64,000 bases of DNA. It comes from Cytobacillus oceanisediminis 2691 (lineage in GTDB: Bacteria; Bacillota; Bacilli; Bacillales; Cytobacillaceae). Positions 18,661 to 27,480 of this stretch are shown here, piece after piece (the first letter of the stretch is position 1; each line of letters opens with the position of its first letter). Made by a program: the position numbers and the translations under genes. The notes under the pieces were generated by a model, which was given only the letters and a program-made list of their open reading frames with translations, ran no database searches and was not told the origin of the DNA. The stretch covers positions 248,001 to 312,000 of the forward strand of contig NZ_VEEP01000001.1 in the NCBI RefSeq assembly GCF_007678455.1. Reading direction: 5' to 3'.

Positions 18661-19695
18661 ATGGAAAATATTTTAGAGGTTAAAGATTTAAATATCTCCT
18701 TCCATACATTTGCGGGAGAGGTTCAGGCAATCCGCGGTGTTAATTTCGATCTGAAAAAAGGAGAGACCCTGGCGATCGTAGGCGAGTCGGGTTCTGGAAA
18801 ATCAGTAACAACTAAAGCAATCATGAGATTATTGCCTCCTGGAAACTCGGAAATTAAAAATGGACAGATTCTATTTGACGGCAAGGATTTAACAAAGCTG
18901 ACTGACAGACAAATGCAAAAAATTCGTGGAAAAGACATTTCGATGATTTTCCAGGATCCGATGACATCCTTAAACCCAACAATGACTGTTGGCAAGCAAA
19001 TCATGGAACCGCTGATCAAGCATCAAAATATGAGTAAATCTACGGCAATGGAACGGGCTGTCCAGCTGTTGAAACTAGTAGGTATTCCTAAGCCGGAATT
19101 AAGGGTCAAGCAATATCCGCACCAATTTTCCGGTGGTATGAGACAAAGGGTTGTTATTGCGATTGCATTAGCATGTAACCCAAAGGTCCTGATTGCTGAT
19201 GAGCCAACAACGGCTTTGGATGTAACCATCCAGGCACAGATTCTGGAATTGATGAAGGATCTGCAGAAAAAGATTGATACATCTATTATCTTCATTACCC
19301 ATGACCTCGGTGTTGTTGCGAACGTAGCAGACAGGGTTGCCGTAATGTACGGTGGTAAGATTGTTGAAATTGGAACAGTTGATGAAGTGTTTTACAATCC
19401 GCAGCATCCTTATACATGGGGATTGATTAGTTCGATGCCAAGTCTTGATGCTAAGGAAGAAGAGCTATATGCAATTCCTGGTACACCGCCAAACTTATTG
19501 CATCCGCCAAAGGGAGATGCCTTTGCGCCACGAAATGAATATGCAATGCAAATTGATCTTGAAGAACAGCCTCCAATGTTTAAAGTGTCCGATACACATT
19601 ATGCTGCTACATGGCTGTTGCATCCGGACGCTCCAAAGGTAGAACCGCCGGAAGCTGTGAAGAGCAGAATGCGCAAATTCATGGACATGAAATAA
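18661..19695 (+). CDS. oppD: Oligopeptide ABC transporter ATPase OppD
   Basis: ATPase subunit of 344 residues from ATG 18661, with GGGCAGGTG about seven bases upstream. A GTG at 18652 is in frame but lies inside that site. Walker A is GESGSGKS, the signature FSGGMRQRVV, Walker B VLIADEPTTALDVT and the switch His IITHDLGVV. Unlike AppD at 4982, the C-terminal extension has no cysteine cluster and reads APRNEYAMQIDLEEQPPMFK instead, as in B. subtilis OppD. It works with OppF to power OppBC. Confidence 0.95.
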   Translation: MENILEVKDLNISFHTFAGEVQAIRGVNFDLKKGETLAIVGESGSGKSVTTKAIMRLLPPGNSEIKNGQILFDGKDLTKLTDRQMQKIRGKDISMIFQDPMTSLNPTMTVGKQIMEPLIKHQNMSKSTAMERAVQLLKLVGIPKPELRVKQYPHQFSGGMRQRVVIAIALACNPKVLIADEPTTALDVTIQAQILELMKDLQKKIDTSIIFITHDLGVVANVADRVAVMYGGKIVEIGTVDEVFYNPQHPYTWGLISSMPSLDAKEEELYAIPGTPPNLLHPPKGDAFAPRNEYAMQIDLEEQPPMFKVSDTHYAATWLLHPDAPKVEPPEAVKSRMRKFMDMK

Positions 19696-19717
19696 ACTGT
19701 AGGAGGAGGACTGGCTG

Positions 19718-20659
19718 ATGGAAAATAGAGAAAAACTTCTTGAAATAAAGAATCTGAAGCAATACTTCAATATTGGACAACCAAATGAAGTAAAAGCGAT
19801 TGACGGAATTACTTTTGATATCTTTAAAGGAGAGACTCTTGGACTGGTTGGAGAATCAGGCTGTGGTAAGTCCACAACCGGGCGCACAATCATCAGGCTT
19901 TACGATGCAACAGATGGAGAGGTCCTTTATAAAGGTGAAAATGTACACGGCAAGAAAAGTAAAAAAGATTTGAAGAAATTCAATAGAAGTATGCAAATGA
20001 TTTTCCAGGATCCTTATGCATCCCTGAATCCAAGGATGAAAGTATCCGATGTTATTGCTGAAGGCATCGATATTCACGGCCTGGCCAAGAGCAATAAGGA
20101 AAGAATGGAAAGGGTATATGAACTACTTGAAACTGTTGGCTTAAACAGAGAACACGCCAATCGATACCCACATGAATTTTCAGGCGGTCAAAGGCAGCGT
20201 ATCGGGATTGCCCGTGCACTTGCCGTGCAGCCGGAATTTATTATTGCAGACGAACCAATTTCCGCTCTAGACGTTTCCATTCAGGCACAGGTTGTTAACC
20301 TGATGAAGAAACTGCAGCGTGAAAAAGGGTTGACATACTTGTTTATCGCACACGACCTTTCAATGGTAAAATATATCAGTGATAGAATTGGTGTAATGTA
20401 CTTCGGTAAGCTGGTTGAGTTAACGACTGCTGAAGAATTGTACAAAAATCCACTGCATCCTTATACTCAATCATTGCTATCGGCGATTCCGCTTCCAGAT
20501 CCTGAATCTGAGCGTACACGCCGCCGCAAAACATATGATCCGAATGTACATCAGTATGCGGATGGAGAAGAAGTGAAAATGCGTGAAGTAGTACCAGGGC
20601 ATTTTGTTTATTGCTCTGAGAAAGAACTTAAACAGTATCAGCAACAATATGTAAAATAA
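19718..20659 (+). CDS. oppF: Oligopeptide ABC transporter ATPase OppF
   Basis: Last gene of the opp operon, 313 residues. Walker A is GESGCGKS, the signature FSGGQRQRIGIARAL, Walker B FIIADEPISALDVS and the switch IAHDLSMV. The C-terminal tail is short and basic with no cysteine cluster. AGGAGGAGG precedes the ATG. A strong terminator follows at 20663-20696. Gene order oppA-B-C-D-F after trpS matches B. subtilis. Confidence 0.95.
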   Translation: MENREKLLEIKNLKQYFNIGQPNEVKAIDGITFDIFKGETLGLVGESGCGKSTTGRTIIRLYDATDGEVLYKGENVHGKKSKKDLKKFNRSMQMIFQDPYASLNPRMKVSDVIAEGIDIHGLAKSNKERMERVYELLETVGLNREHANRYPHEFSGGQRQRIGIARALAVQPEFIIADEPISALDVSIQAQVVNLMKKLQREKGLTYLFIAHDLSMVKYISDRIGVMYFGKLVELTTAEELYKNPLHPYTQSLLSAIPLPDPESERTRRRKTYDPNVHQYADGEEVKMREVVPGHFVYCSEKELKQYQQQYVK

Positions 20660-20662
20660 TCA

Positions 20663-20696
20663 AAGCGATCTCTTAATTTGAGATCGCCTTTTTTTT
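20663..20696 (+). terminator. Terminator of the opp operon
   Basis: GCGATCTC pairs with GAGATCGC around a seven-base loop, followed by a run of eight T residues at 20689-20696. Confidence 0.93.
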
Positions 20697-20835
20697 GCAT
20701 GACTTTGGCGGAGGGAATAAATTCCATATGAAAATATTAATCTATAATATCTAAACCTGTCGAAAGTGGGTAAAATAGAATTAACAATAGATATATAATG
20801 AATAATTGATGTACGGTTTGAAAGGAGAGGTGTTT

Positions 20836-22035
20836 GTGCAATTTAAAAAAATCGCAGCAGCAGCACTATTGGCTGCCTCTATTTCGCAAGCAAGCGGAAC
20901 AGTTTTTGCTGAATCGAAACCATATGAAACGGAGAAACTTCCAGTCAGGGAACACCAGTCATTGGTGAGGGAAATTCCAAAACAGCTGCCCAGGTTCAAA
21001 TTTGACTCTGGCTATCAATTTGAGTACCCCGATGCAGTCAGGGGAATCTATGTTACCGGAAATTCAGCAGGAGGGGAGAAGTTTTCCAGTCTGGTGAATC
21101 TAGTCGATAAAACGGATTTAAATGCGATGGTGATCGATATAAAAGACGATCATGGATTTCTTACATACAAGCCCAGTGATGACTCTCCATTTAAAGAGAT
21201 TGGAAAGCCATATATCAAGGACCCCAAAAAAATGCTTAAGACTATGGAAGAAAAGCAAATTTATCCTATAGCGAGGGTAGTTGTTTTTAAAGATACTGCA
21301 CTGGCAAATAAGAAGCCTGAATGGTCATATAAGGATGGGAATGAAGTTTGGAAGAACGGAAGGGGAGAATCATTCGTCAATCCTTTTGTCAAAGATGTTT
21401 GGGAATACAATGTCCAAATTGCGAAAGAAGCCGCCAAAATGGGTTTCAAGGAAATCCAGTTTGACTATGTCCGTTTCCCTGAAGGATTTGAACGGAGAGA
21501 CAGCACCCTTAAATACTCAATGGGAGATTATCAGAATATCGAGATGGATAATATCCAAAAAAGAGTAAAAGCTGTGACTGATTTCGTCGCATATGCACGC
21601 GAAGAATTGAAGCCTTATGATGTAAAAGTATCTGTTGATATATTCGGTTATACAGCAACACTTCCAGAAGCTCCAGGTATAGGACAGAATTTCTCGAAAA
21701 TCTCTGAAAATGTCGATGTCATCTCTTCGATGATCTATCCTAGCCATTGGACTTCATATTTCGGTATTACAAAGCCTGATACCCAGCCATATAGGCTTGT
21801 CGAGGAATATGCCAAGCTGGAAAAAAAGAAGCTGGCTGAATTAAAGACTCCGCCCATATCACGACCATGGCTCCAGGATTTCACAGCATCGTGGCTTGGC
21901 AGCGGGAATTACATCGTGTATGGTAAAAAGGAAGTCGAGGACCAAATCAGGGCACTCAAGGATCAGGGCATCAATGAATACTTATTATGGAATGCCAGCA
22001 ACAGGTATTCCCCTAATGTTGATTACACACCATAA
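20836..22035 (+). CDS. Secreted putative glycoside hydrolase (DUF4015)
   Basis: A 399-residue exported protein from GTG 20836, with AAAGGAGAGG about six bases upstream. The signal peptide MQFKKIAAAALLAASISQAS ends near VFA-ES. From about residue 60 it shows a TIM-barrel-like domain of the DUF4015 putative glycosyl-hydrolase family: VRGIYVTGNSAGG, NAMVIDIKDDHG, YPIARVVVFKD, the FKEIQFDYVRFPEG segment with acidic residues on strand ends, and VDVISSMIYPSHW. A cell-wall or polysaccharide substrate is likely but unproven. It is monocistronic with its own terminator. Confidence 0.82.
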   Translation: MQFKKIAAAALLAASISQASGTVFAESKPYETEKLPVREHQSLVREIPKQLPRFKFDSGYQFEYPDAVRGIYVTGNSAGGEKFSSLVNLVDKTDLNAMVIDIKDDHGFLTYKPSDDSPFKEIGKPYIKDPKKMLKTMEEKQIYPIARVVVFKDTALANKKPEWSYKDGNEVWKNGRGESFVNPFVKDVWEYNVQIAKEAAKMGFKEIQFDYVRFPEGFERRDSTLKYSMGDYQNIEMDNIQKRVKAVTDFVAYAREELKPYDVKVSVDIFGYTATLPEAPGIGQNFSKISENVDVISSMIYPSHWTSYFGITKPDTQPYRLVEEYAKLEKKKLAELKTPPISRPWLQDFTASWLGSGNYIVYGKKEVEDQIRALKDQGINEYLLWNASNRYSPNVDYTP

Positions 22036-22040
22036 ACAAA

Positions 22041-22081
22041 CAAAAAGCCTGAAGGGATAATTCATCCTTTCAGGCTTTTCA
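22041..22081 (+). terminator. Bidirectional terminator
   Basis: AAAAAGCCTGAA pairs with TTTCAGGCTTTT, with an inner GGAT/ATCC extension. It serves the DUF4015 gene on the plus strand and can serve the convergent small gene at 22134 on the minus strand. Confidence 0.88.
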
Positions 22082-22133
22082 TATTGTTAGATAATCGCCA
22101 TTATAAAAGTTATAATATTAGATGTAATGTGAA

Positions 22134-22319
22134 TTACTTCTTGCTGCCGCCAACATTTTTCCAGCCGTCTTGCACTCTGGTTGATTGGTTGACGAATTCA
22201 TTTCTTTTGTTCCCACTAAAGAATCTGGTACCAACTCCATTAGTGATGACACCAATTGTTGCGGTAATACCCACGATCAGCAAAGCAACGATAGTTAAAT
22301 CCATTATGTAACCGCCCAT
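22134..22319 (-). CDS. Small single-pass membrane protein, unknown
   Basis: A 61-residue protein that I do not recognise. The start ATG at 22319 is chosen because GGTGGAGG lies about six bases upstream on the minus strand. One hydrophobic segment (about residues 7-27, DLTIVALLIVGITATIGVIT) is followed by a basic, glycine-containing tail ending GGSKK. It is convergent with the DUF4015 gene and shares its terminator. Its upstream gap to yjbC also faces away, so it is a single-gene unit. Confidence 0.65.
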   Translation of the reverse strand: MGGYIMDLTIVALLIVGITATIGVITNGVGTRFFSGNKRNEFVNQSTRVQDGWKNVGGSKK

Positions 22320-22519
22320 GATAAACCTCCACCTTTTTTTCACAATTTCATGATTGTGGTAAATATAAATGCATGATCCCTACATCTTTATTTTAAAAGA
22401 ATTGTAAGCGTATTAAAAGGACTTTATTTAGAAAAAATAATACGAGCATTTTGATCATGAGTATATAAGAAAAGCTGGGTGCTTATCGGGATGGAATAAA
22501 ATTGAAAAGGAGATAAGCA

Positions 22520-23089
22520 ATGCATTGGTATGAAAAATTAAATCAGTATTTCCCGATTGAGGAAATGAAATCAAAGGAACACATGGAAACATTATTAAAG
22601 GAAAGGCCTGAAATTTATCATAAGGATGAAGGGCCAGGTCACGTACTTATGTATGTTGAAACCGATGATTTCGTATTCATCGATTATCTCTTTGTCTCAA
22701 AAGATACTCGAGGCCAGGGGCTTGGACATAAGCTGATAGAAAAGCTCAAGGAAAAAGGGAAGCCTATCATCCTCGAAGTAGAGCCGGTTAATTATGAAGA
22801 TACAGATACCGAAAAAAGACTTCGGTTTTACAAAAGGGAAGGATTTGAACATGCACGAACGGTTGGATACAGACGCAGGTCGCTGGCAACAAAAGAAATC
22901 AATGAAATGGAAATTCTATACTGGTCGCCAAATGAATCATCAGAAGATATAGTGTATGAAGCAATGAAAAAAACCTATAATATGATCCATACTTATAAAG
23001 ATAAGACGTTCTACGGGGAGTCCTACCAGCCAGTAGAGGAAGTATTGACGGTTGAAGATAAACGGGATGACTTACTTGAAGACCTTTGA
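22520..23089 (+). CDS. yjbC: GNAT-family acetyltransferase YjbC
   Basis: A 189-residue acetyltransferase of the GNAT fold. The acetyl-CoA-binding motif A is visible as DYLFVSKDTRGQGLGHKLIE (RGQGLG), followed by an RFYKREGFE segment. AAAAGGAG precedes the ATG by about seven bases. In B. subtilis, yjbC lies directly before spx and the pair is co-transcribed under several stress promoters. Here a terminator and a 435-bp gap separate them. The substrate is unknown; a link to the Spx stress response is suggested only by position. Confidence 0.88.
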   Translation: MHWYEKLNQYFPIEEMKSKEHMETLLKERPEIYHKDEGPGHVLMYVETDDFVFIDYLFVSKDTRGQGLGHKLIEKLKEKGKPIILEVEPVNYEDTDTEKRLRFYKREGFEHARTVGYRRRSLATKEINEMEILYWSPNESSEDIVYEAMKKTYNMIHTYKDKTFYGESYQPVEEVLTVEDKRDDLLEDL

Positions 23090-23095
23090 CCATAC

Positions 23096-23130
23096 ACGCA
23101 ATCAGGTGCAATCGCCCTGGTTGCGTTTTC
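23096..23130 (+). terminator. Terminator of yjbC
   Basis: ACGCAATCAGG pairs with CCTGGTTGCGT around a nine-base loop (one G-T pair), then TTTTC. This partly separates yjbC from spx. Confidence 0.8.
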
Positions 23131-23175
23131 ATTTTGAAGACCATAATTGAGAATCAAAAAAATAAATAATAAAAT

Positions 23176-23200
23176 GTTTAAGCATATCAAAAGCGGGTAA
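23176..23200 (+). promoter_or_regulatory. Probable sigma-B promoter upstream of spx
   Basis: GTTTAA at 23176-23181 and GGGTAA at 23195-23200 are 13 bases apart, a near-perfect general-stress sigma-B promoter (consensus GTTTAA, 12-14 bases, GGGTAT). It lies about 325 bp before spx. In B. subtilis, yjbC-spx also has a sigma-B promoter, but upstream of yjbC. The rest of the 23201-23524 leader is AT-rich; a TATAAT at 23417 has no -35 at a normal distance. Confidence 0.7.
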
Positions 23201-23524
23201 ATATAATTAAATTATGAATTTGTGCGCTGACGGACAGAACCGCCTGGAATTTTACGAATATTTATATAGATTGAAATCAGAGGGAGATGAAAATTATTCA
23301 TTTTTAATGAAACTTTTTTCTATTTCATTCGTTATATATAAAGAAGGACAAAAATTCTTACATAGTCACCCGCGTGAATTTTTTTGAAAAGGATACCTTT
23401 TATCCTCTTCATGGTGTATAATAAACAATATGAATTATAAAATTAAACTTATTATTATTTAATAAATGACAGCTCATTTGAAGCAAATAATATATAAGTA
23501 AATCTTAAGGAGTGTGAATTACCA

Positions 23525-23920
23525 ATGGTCACTTTATACACTTCACCAAGTTGTACTTCATGCAGAAAAGCAAAATCATGGCTTGAAGAACATGAAATTC
23601 CATACACTGAAAGAAACATATTTTCTGAGCCTTTATCGATTGATGAAATAAAGGAAATACTTCGAATGACCGAGGATGGAACGGATGAAATCATTTCAAC
23701 TCGTTCGAAGACATTCCAAAAGTTAGATGTTAACCTGGAGACAATGCCTTTACAGGAATTGTTCGAAGTAATCAAAGAAAACCCAGGCTTACTTCGCCGC
23801 CCGATCATAATCGACGAAAAGCGCCTGCAGGTTGGTTATAATGAAGATGAAATCAGACGCTTCCTTCCGCGGAAAGTCCGCACTTTCCAATTGCGCGAAG
23901 CACAGCGCTTAGTCAATTAA
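23525..23920 (+). CDS. spx: Redox-sensing transcription regulator Spx
   Basis: Spx binds the RNA polymerase alpha C-terminal domain and redirects transcription to the thiol-stress regulon. This 131-residue protein is the standard length and has the CXXC redox switch at C10-C13 ([10 protein letters not shown]) and the LLRRPIIID segment of the ArsC-like fold. TAAGGAGTG lies upstream of the ATG. Its proteolysis adaptor SpxH is encoded at 31.4-32.3 kb in the same window. A long leader with a sigma-B promoter candidate suggests stress control. Confidence 0.97.
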   Translation: MVTLYTSPSCTSCRKAKSWLEEHEIPYTERNIFSEPLSIDEIKEILRMTEDGTDEIISTRSKTFQKLDVNLETMPLQELFEVIKENPGLLRRPIIIDEKRLQVGYNEDEIRRFLPRKVRTFQLREAQRLVN

Positions 23921-23927
23921 ATTTATT

Positions 23928-23956
23928 AAGCTCCCAATTTTGGGAGCTTTTTTTGT
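23928..23956 (+). terminator. Terminator of spx
   Basis: AGCTCCCAA pairs with TTGGGAGCT around a three-base loop, followed by TTTTTTTG. Confidence 0.92.
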
Positions 23957-23979
23957 TTTGGGATTTTGTCTATTTCTAC

Positions 23980-24516
23980 TCTTACTTTAGACAGCTTTTC
24001 TTTGTATTCCACTAAAGCTGTCTGAACTCTGGCTTACTTCGGACAGCTTTTCTTGGTTTGCCACGAAAGCTGTCCGAACTTTGGCTTACTTCGGACAGCT
24101 CTTCTTGGATTGCTACTAAAGCTGTCCGAACTTGGACCTACTTCGGACAACTTTTCTTCGTTGTTCACTAAAGCTGTCCGTACTCTGGCTTACTTCGGAC
24201 AGCTTTTCATTGTTTGCCAGTAAAGTTGTCTGAACCGAGACTTACTTGGGACAGCTTTTCTTGGTTTTCCACCAAAGCTGTCCGAACTTGGATTTACTTT
24301 AGACAGCTTTTCTACGATTGCCACTAAAGCTGTCCGAACCTAGGCTTACTTCGGACAGCTTTTCTTCGATTGTCACGAAAGCTGTCGGAACTTGGACTCC
24401 CTTCGGACAGCTTTTTTGGGTTTGCCACGAAAGCCGTCCGAACTCTGGCTCACTTCAGACAGCTTTTCTTGGTTTTCCACCAAAGCTGTCCGAACCCAGG
24501 CTCACTTCAGACAGCA
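23980..24516. repeat. 52-bp tandem repeat array B, 11 units
   Basis: ACAGCTTTT-type cores recur at 23991, 24043, 24095, 24147, 24199, 24251, 24303, 24355, 24407, 24459 and 24511 (the last truncated), an exact 52-bp period. The unit has 13-bp inverted arms, TTCGGACAGCTTT and AAAGCTGTCCGAA, around 15 bases, then 11 bases to the next unit. The outer eight bases of each arm and their spacing (8-25-8-11) match array A, while the rest differs. It starts about 25 bp after the spx terminator. Short open frames here are repeat-derived and not genes. Confidence 0.95.
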
Positions 24517-24602
24517 GGACAGTAGTAAACGGTCGATAACCCAACAAAGAACGCCAATTGAAGATCGAACCTCGACTCCTTCATCAAAGACAGTCAGACA
24601 AA

Positions 24603-24631
24603 TTGAAATCAAGCCAAGTTTCTGCTAAAAT
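24603..24631 (+). promoter_or_regulatory. Candidate sigma-A promoter for mecA
   Basis: TTGAAA at 24603-24608 and TAAAAT at 24626-24631 are 17 bases apart, with TG one base before the -10 (extended -10). If used, the mecA leader would be about 295 nucleotides. Nothing else recognisable is seen between 24632 and 24934. Confidence 0.6.
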
Positions 24632-24934
24632 GTAAAGAATACTTTAATTTTATAGTTGCCTTTGTTTTGTGAAATTTCAATGGTATTAAACCAGTGAATT
24701 GCGCACAAAACTTGAAACAATAAGAAAAAAGCCTTTTATAAAAATGGGTGCATATTTTATTTCCAAAATGGCTGATGATAACATAAAATGAAAGTACAAG
24801 ATTATTCTATTTACCTTCCTTTAATAAAAACTTGGTGATTCAGACTCATTTATTAAGGGTAAAAGATATGGACCAACTGCTTTTTGGGGGTATTTAGTCC
24901 CTTCAAATCTTTGCCTGGAAGGGAGAGAAAGCGA

Positions 24935-25606
24935 ATGGAAATCGAGCGCATTAATGAGAATACGGTAAAGTTCTACATTTCATATATGGACATAGAGGAA
25001 CGCGGGTTTGACCGGGAAGAAATCTGGTATAACCGTGATCGCAGTGAGGAACTGTTCTGGGAGATGATGGATGAAGTCCATGCAGAAGAAGAGTTTACTG
25101 TTGAAGGTCCATTATGGATCCAGGTCCAGGCCCTGGAAAAAGGTCTGGAGGTATTGGTTACAAAGGCTCAATTGTCAAAGGATGGGCCGAAATTTGAACT
25201 GCCGCTTCCAAATGATAAAATGAAAGATATGCCAGTTGATGAGCGAATCGAAGAGCTGCTTGACCATCAATTTAATCCAAAAGGATTTGATGATGAAGAG
25301 AGTTCGTTCGAGGATGATCTTGAATTCTTATTACTTTTTAAGGATTTCGAGGATGTCATCTCGCTATCAAAACGGCCGGGAATCGATAATATCAAAACAA
25401 GCTTGTATAGTTATTCTGACAAGTATTATTTATATATTGAATTTCCTGAGCAAGATTTCGAGGATGAAGAGGAAATTGATAATATTCTAAGTGTCCTTCT
25501 CGAATATGGGCAGGAATCAAGCATGACGATTCATCGTCTTGATGAATATGGCAACAAGATTATCGACAATGATGTATTCAATGTCATAAGGAAGCATTTT
25601 TCCTGA
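24935..25606 (+). CDS. mecA: Adaptor protein MecA
   Basis: MecA delivers substrates such as ComK to the ClpC-ClpP protease. This copy has 223 residues from ATG 24935, with GGGAG upstream, close to the family length. It opens MEIERINENTVKFYISYMDI, typical of the N-terminal substrate-binding domain. After an acidic linker (about 110-130), a C-terminal ClpC-binding domain includes LLLFKDFEDVISLSKR. The position after spx and before coiA follows B. subtilis. Spx and ComK are both linked to MecA biology, so the neighbourhood is functionally coherent. Confidence 0.96.
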   Translation: MEIERINENTVKFYISYMDIEERGFDREEIWYNRDRSEELFWEMMDEVHAEEEFTVEGPLWIQVQALEKGLEVLVTKAQLSKDGPKFELPLPNDKMKDMPVDERIEELLDHQFNPKGFDDEESSFEDDLEFLLLFKDFEDVISLSKRPGIDNIKTSLYSYSDKYYLYIEFPEQDFEDEEEIDNILSVLLEYGQESSMTIHRLDEYGNKIIDNDVFNVIRKHFS

Positions 25607-25612
25607 TACAGG

Positions 25613-25642
25613 GCCGATTTCAGAAATGAAATCGGCTTTTTT
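25613..25642 (+). terminator. Terminator of mecA
   Basis: GCCGATTTC pairs with GAAATCGGC around a six-base loop, followed by six T residues. Confidence 0.92.
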
Positions 25643-25644
25643 AA

Positions 25645-25731
25645 TCGAGCTCCCTTCTTTCCCCTTGGCGTCGCTTCGATTTTAACAATGAAGTAAAATA
25701 TCGGCATCCCCAACCGGTTCTGCAGCGCTTG
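25645..25731. repeat. Diverged solo copy of the 178-bp repeat family
   Basis: This stretch keeps the ordered anchors of the third (short) copy at 1861-1940: GTCGCTTCG, CAATGAAGT, ATCGGC and CAGCGCTTGTC, with similar spacing but many substitutions in between. It lies between the mecA terminator and cls and is best read as a decayed member of the same dispersed element. Confidence 0.65.
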
Positions 25732-25851
25732 TCTGGTTCAAAACTGAGAGTTTGTAGTTTTTTTGATATAATTTGTATGAATCCCATTACTAAATAGAAA
25801 CGTATATATACAGTGGTTTGGAAATCAGAAGCGGGAAAACAGGTGGTTACC

Positions 25852-27363
25852 ATGAAAAATACAGTTCGAATTTTAACGTTTATATTCATTTTGGCAGGCA
25901 TTTATTATTTCTTTTATGAAAAACTTGATGCTGTTTATTTAGGATACATAAGTATTTTCATGACATTAACCGTGATCTTTATCAGCTTTGTAATCTTCCT
26001 TGAGAATCGTCATCCAGCCCAGACTTTAACCTGGATTATCGTTCTCGGTGGTTTCCCGGTTGTGGGTTTCATATTTTATTTATTATTCGGCCGGAACCAT
26101 CGGAAGGAAAAAATGTTCCGCCGTAAATACTTTCTTGATAAGCAAACTTTTACACGAATTGAAGGGGACAGCGAAAGGGCGAACAGAGCACGGATGCTTG
26201 AAATGGAAGAAGATCACCGGCGCTTGTTCAATCTTGCCCAGAAGCTCGGGAATAGCCCCATTTCCTTTGCAACATCAACAAAAGTGCTGACAAATGGTGA
26301 TGAAACTTTTAGCCATATTCTCGAAGAATTGAAAAAGGCAACCCACCATATCCACATGGAATATTATATTGTGCGCGATGATGCAATCGGCCATGAAATC
26401 AAGGATGTTCTGATTGAAAAAGCCAAAAAAGGAGTAAAGGTCCGGTTCCTGTATGATTCGGTTGGATCTTGGAAGCTTTCAAAAAAATTTATCGGCGATT
26501 TGACTGAAGCAGGTGTCGAAGTGGTTGAATTTGGTCCTGTCCGCCTTCCGTTCCTGAACAGCAAATTCAATTTCCGTAATCACCGGAAAATCATTGTGAT
26601 TGATGGTACAGTTGGCTTTGTCGGAGGATTGAATATCGGTGATGAGTACCTCGGAAGGAATAAGGATTTTGGATTTTGGCGTGACACTCACTTAATGGCA
26701 AAAGGAGAAGCAGTAAGGAGCCTGCAGCTGATCTTCCTGCAGGATTGGTATTATATGACGAATAATAGCTTTTTGACGGCAGAGTACTTATCGCCTGCAC
26801 TGGAGGTTAACACTCACGGTGGGGTTCAAATGATTGCAGGAGGCCCAGACAATGAGTGGAGTGTGATCAAGAACATCTTTTTCTCGATGATTTCGTCAGC
26901 GGATAAGTCAGTCTGGATTGCGTCTCCATATTTTATTCCGGACGAAGATATTTTCAGTGCGATCAAAGTGGCTGCCCTAAGCGGCCTTGATGTCAGGCTG
27001 CTTGTCCCAAAAAGGCCAGATAAAAGAATCGTCTTCTTCGCTTCAAGATCGTATTTTCCAGAGCTTCTTGAAGCAGGGGTAAAAATTTATGAATACGAAA
27101 AAGGGTTCATGCACAGCAAAATAGTCATTGTTGATGGCCAGCTTGCTTCAATTGGCACGTCCAATATGGACATGAGAAGCTTCCACCTGAACTTCGAGGT
27201 CAATGCTTTCCTCTATAAAACAAGCAGCACATTGAAACTGGTGGAGGAGTTCCAAAGTGATATCCAGCAATCAAAGGAAATTGATATGAATGATTTCAAT
27301 AAACGCAATATCGGTTACAGGCTTCTCGAGTCAACATCAAGACTTCTGTCGCCCATGCTTTAG
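25852..27363 (+). CDS. cls: Cardiolipin synthase
   Basis: Phospholipase-D-superfamily enzyme that joins two phosphatidylglycerols into cardiolipin at the membrane. The 503 residues start at ATG 25852 with AGGTGG upstream. Two N-terminal membrane helices (about 5-25 and 30-52) precede two HKD motifs, HRKIIVIDGTVGFVGGLN and HSKIVIVDGQLASIGTSNMD, which hold the catalytic His and Lys residues. The C terminus ends RLLSPML, as in other Cls proteins. It is monocistronic with a terminator at 27364-27394. Confidence 0.95.
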   Translation: MKNTVRILTFIFILAGIYYFFYEKLDAVYLGYISIFMTLTVIFISFVIFLENRHPAQTLTWIIVLGGFPVVGFIFYLLFGRNHRKEKMFRRKYFLDKQTFTRIEGDSERANRARMLEMEEDHRRLFNLAQKLGNSPISFATSTKVLTNGDETFSHILEELKKATHHIHMEYYIVRDDAIGHEIKDVLIEKAKKGVKVRFLYDSVGSWKLSKKFIGDLTEAGVEVVEFGPVRLPFLNSKFNFRNHRKIIVIDGTVGFVGGLNIGDEYLGRNKDFGFWRDTHLMAKGEAVRSLQLIFLQDWYYMTNNSFLTAEYLSPALEVNTHGGVQMIAGGPDNEWSVIKNIFFSMISSADKSVWIASPYFIPDEDIFSAIKVAALSGLDVRLLVPKRPDKRIVFFASRSYFPELLEAGVKIYEYEKGFMHSKIVIVDGQLASIGTSNMDMRSFHLNFEVNAFLYKTSSTLKLVEEFQSDIQQSKEIDMNDFNKRNIGYRLLESTSRLLSPML

Positions 27364-27394
27364 CAGTCCGTATTTGTTACGGGCTGTTTTTTTT
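27364..27394 (+). terminator. Terminator of cls
   Basis: CAGTCCGTA pairs with TACGGGCTG (one G-T pair) around a five-base loop, followed by eight T residues. Confidence 0.9.
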
Positions 27395-27480
27395 CTGTGA
27401 ACATTTTGTTAATTGTTTCAATTATAAGAGGTGATCACTCCTATACTCCCGAATAGAACTAGGAGAAAGGAGGTTCAATA

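Noticed and set aside
23384-23422. TTGAAA/TATAAT promoter before spx
   Set aside because: The two hexamers are 27 bases apart, too far for a sigma-A promoter.
24318-24628. Two open frames in and after array B
   Set aside because: They derive from the repeat unit and end in non-coding leader; no ribosome site.
27395-27480. ComK boxes before coiA
   Set aside because: No pair of AAAA-N5-TTTT motifs with standard spacing was seen.
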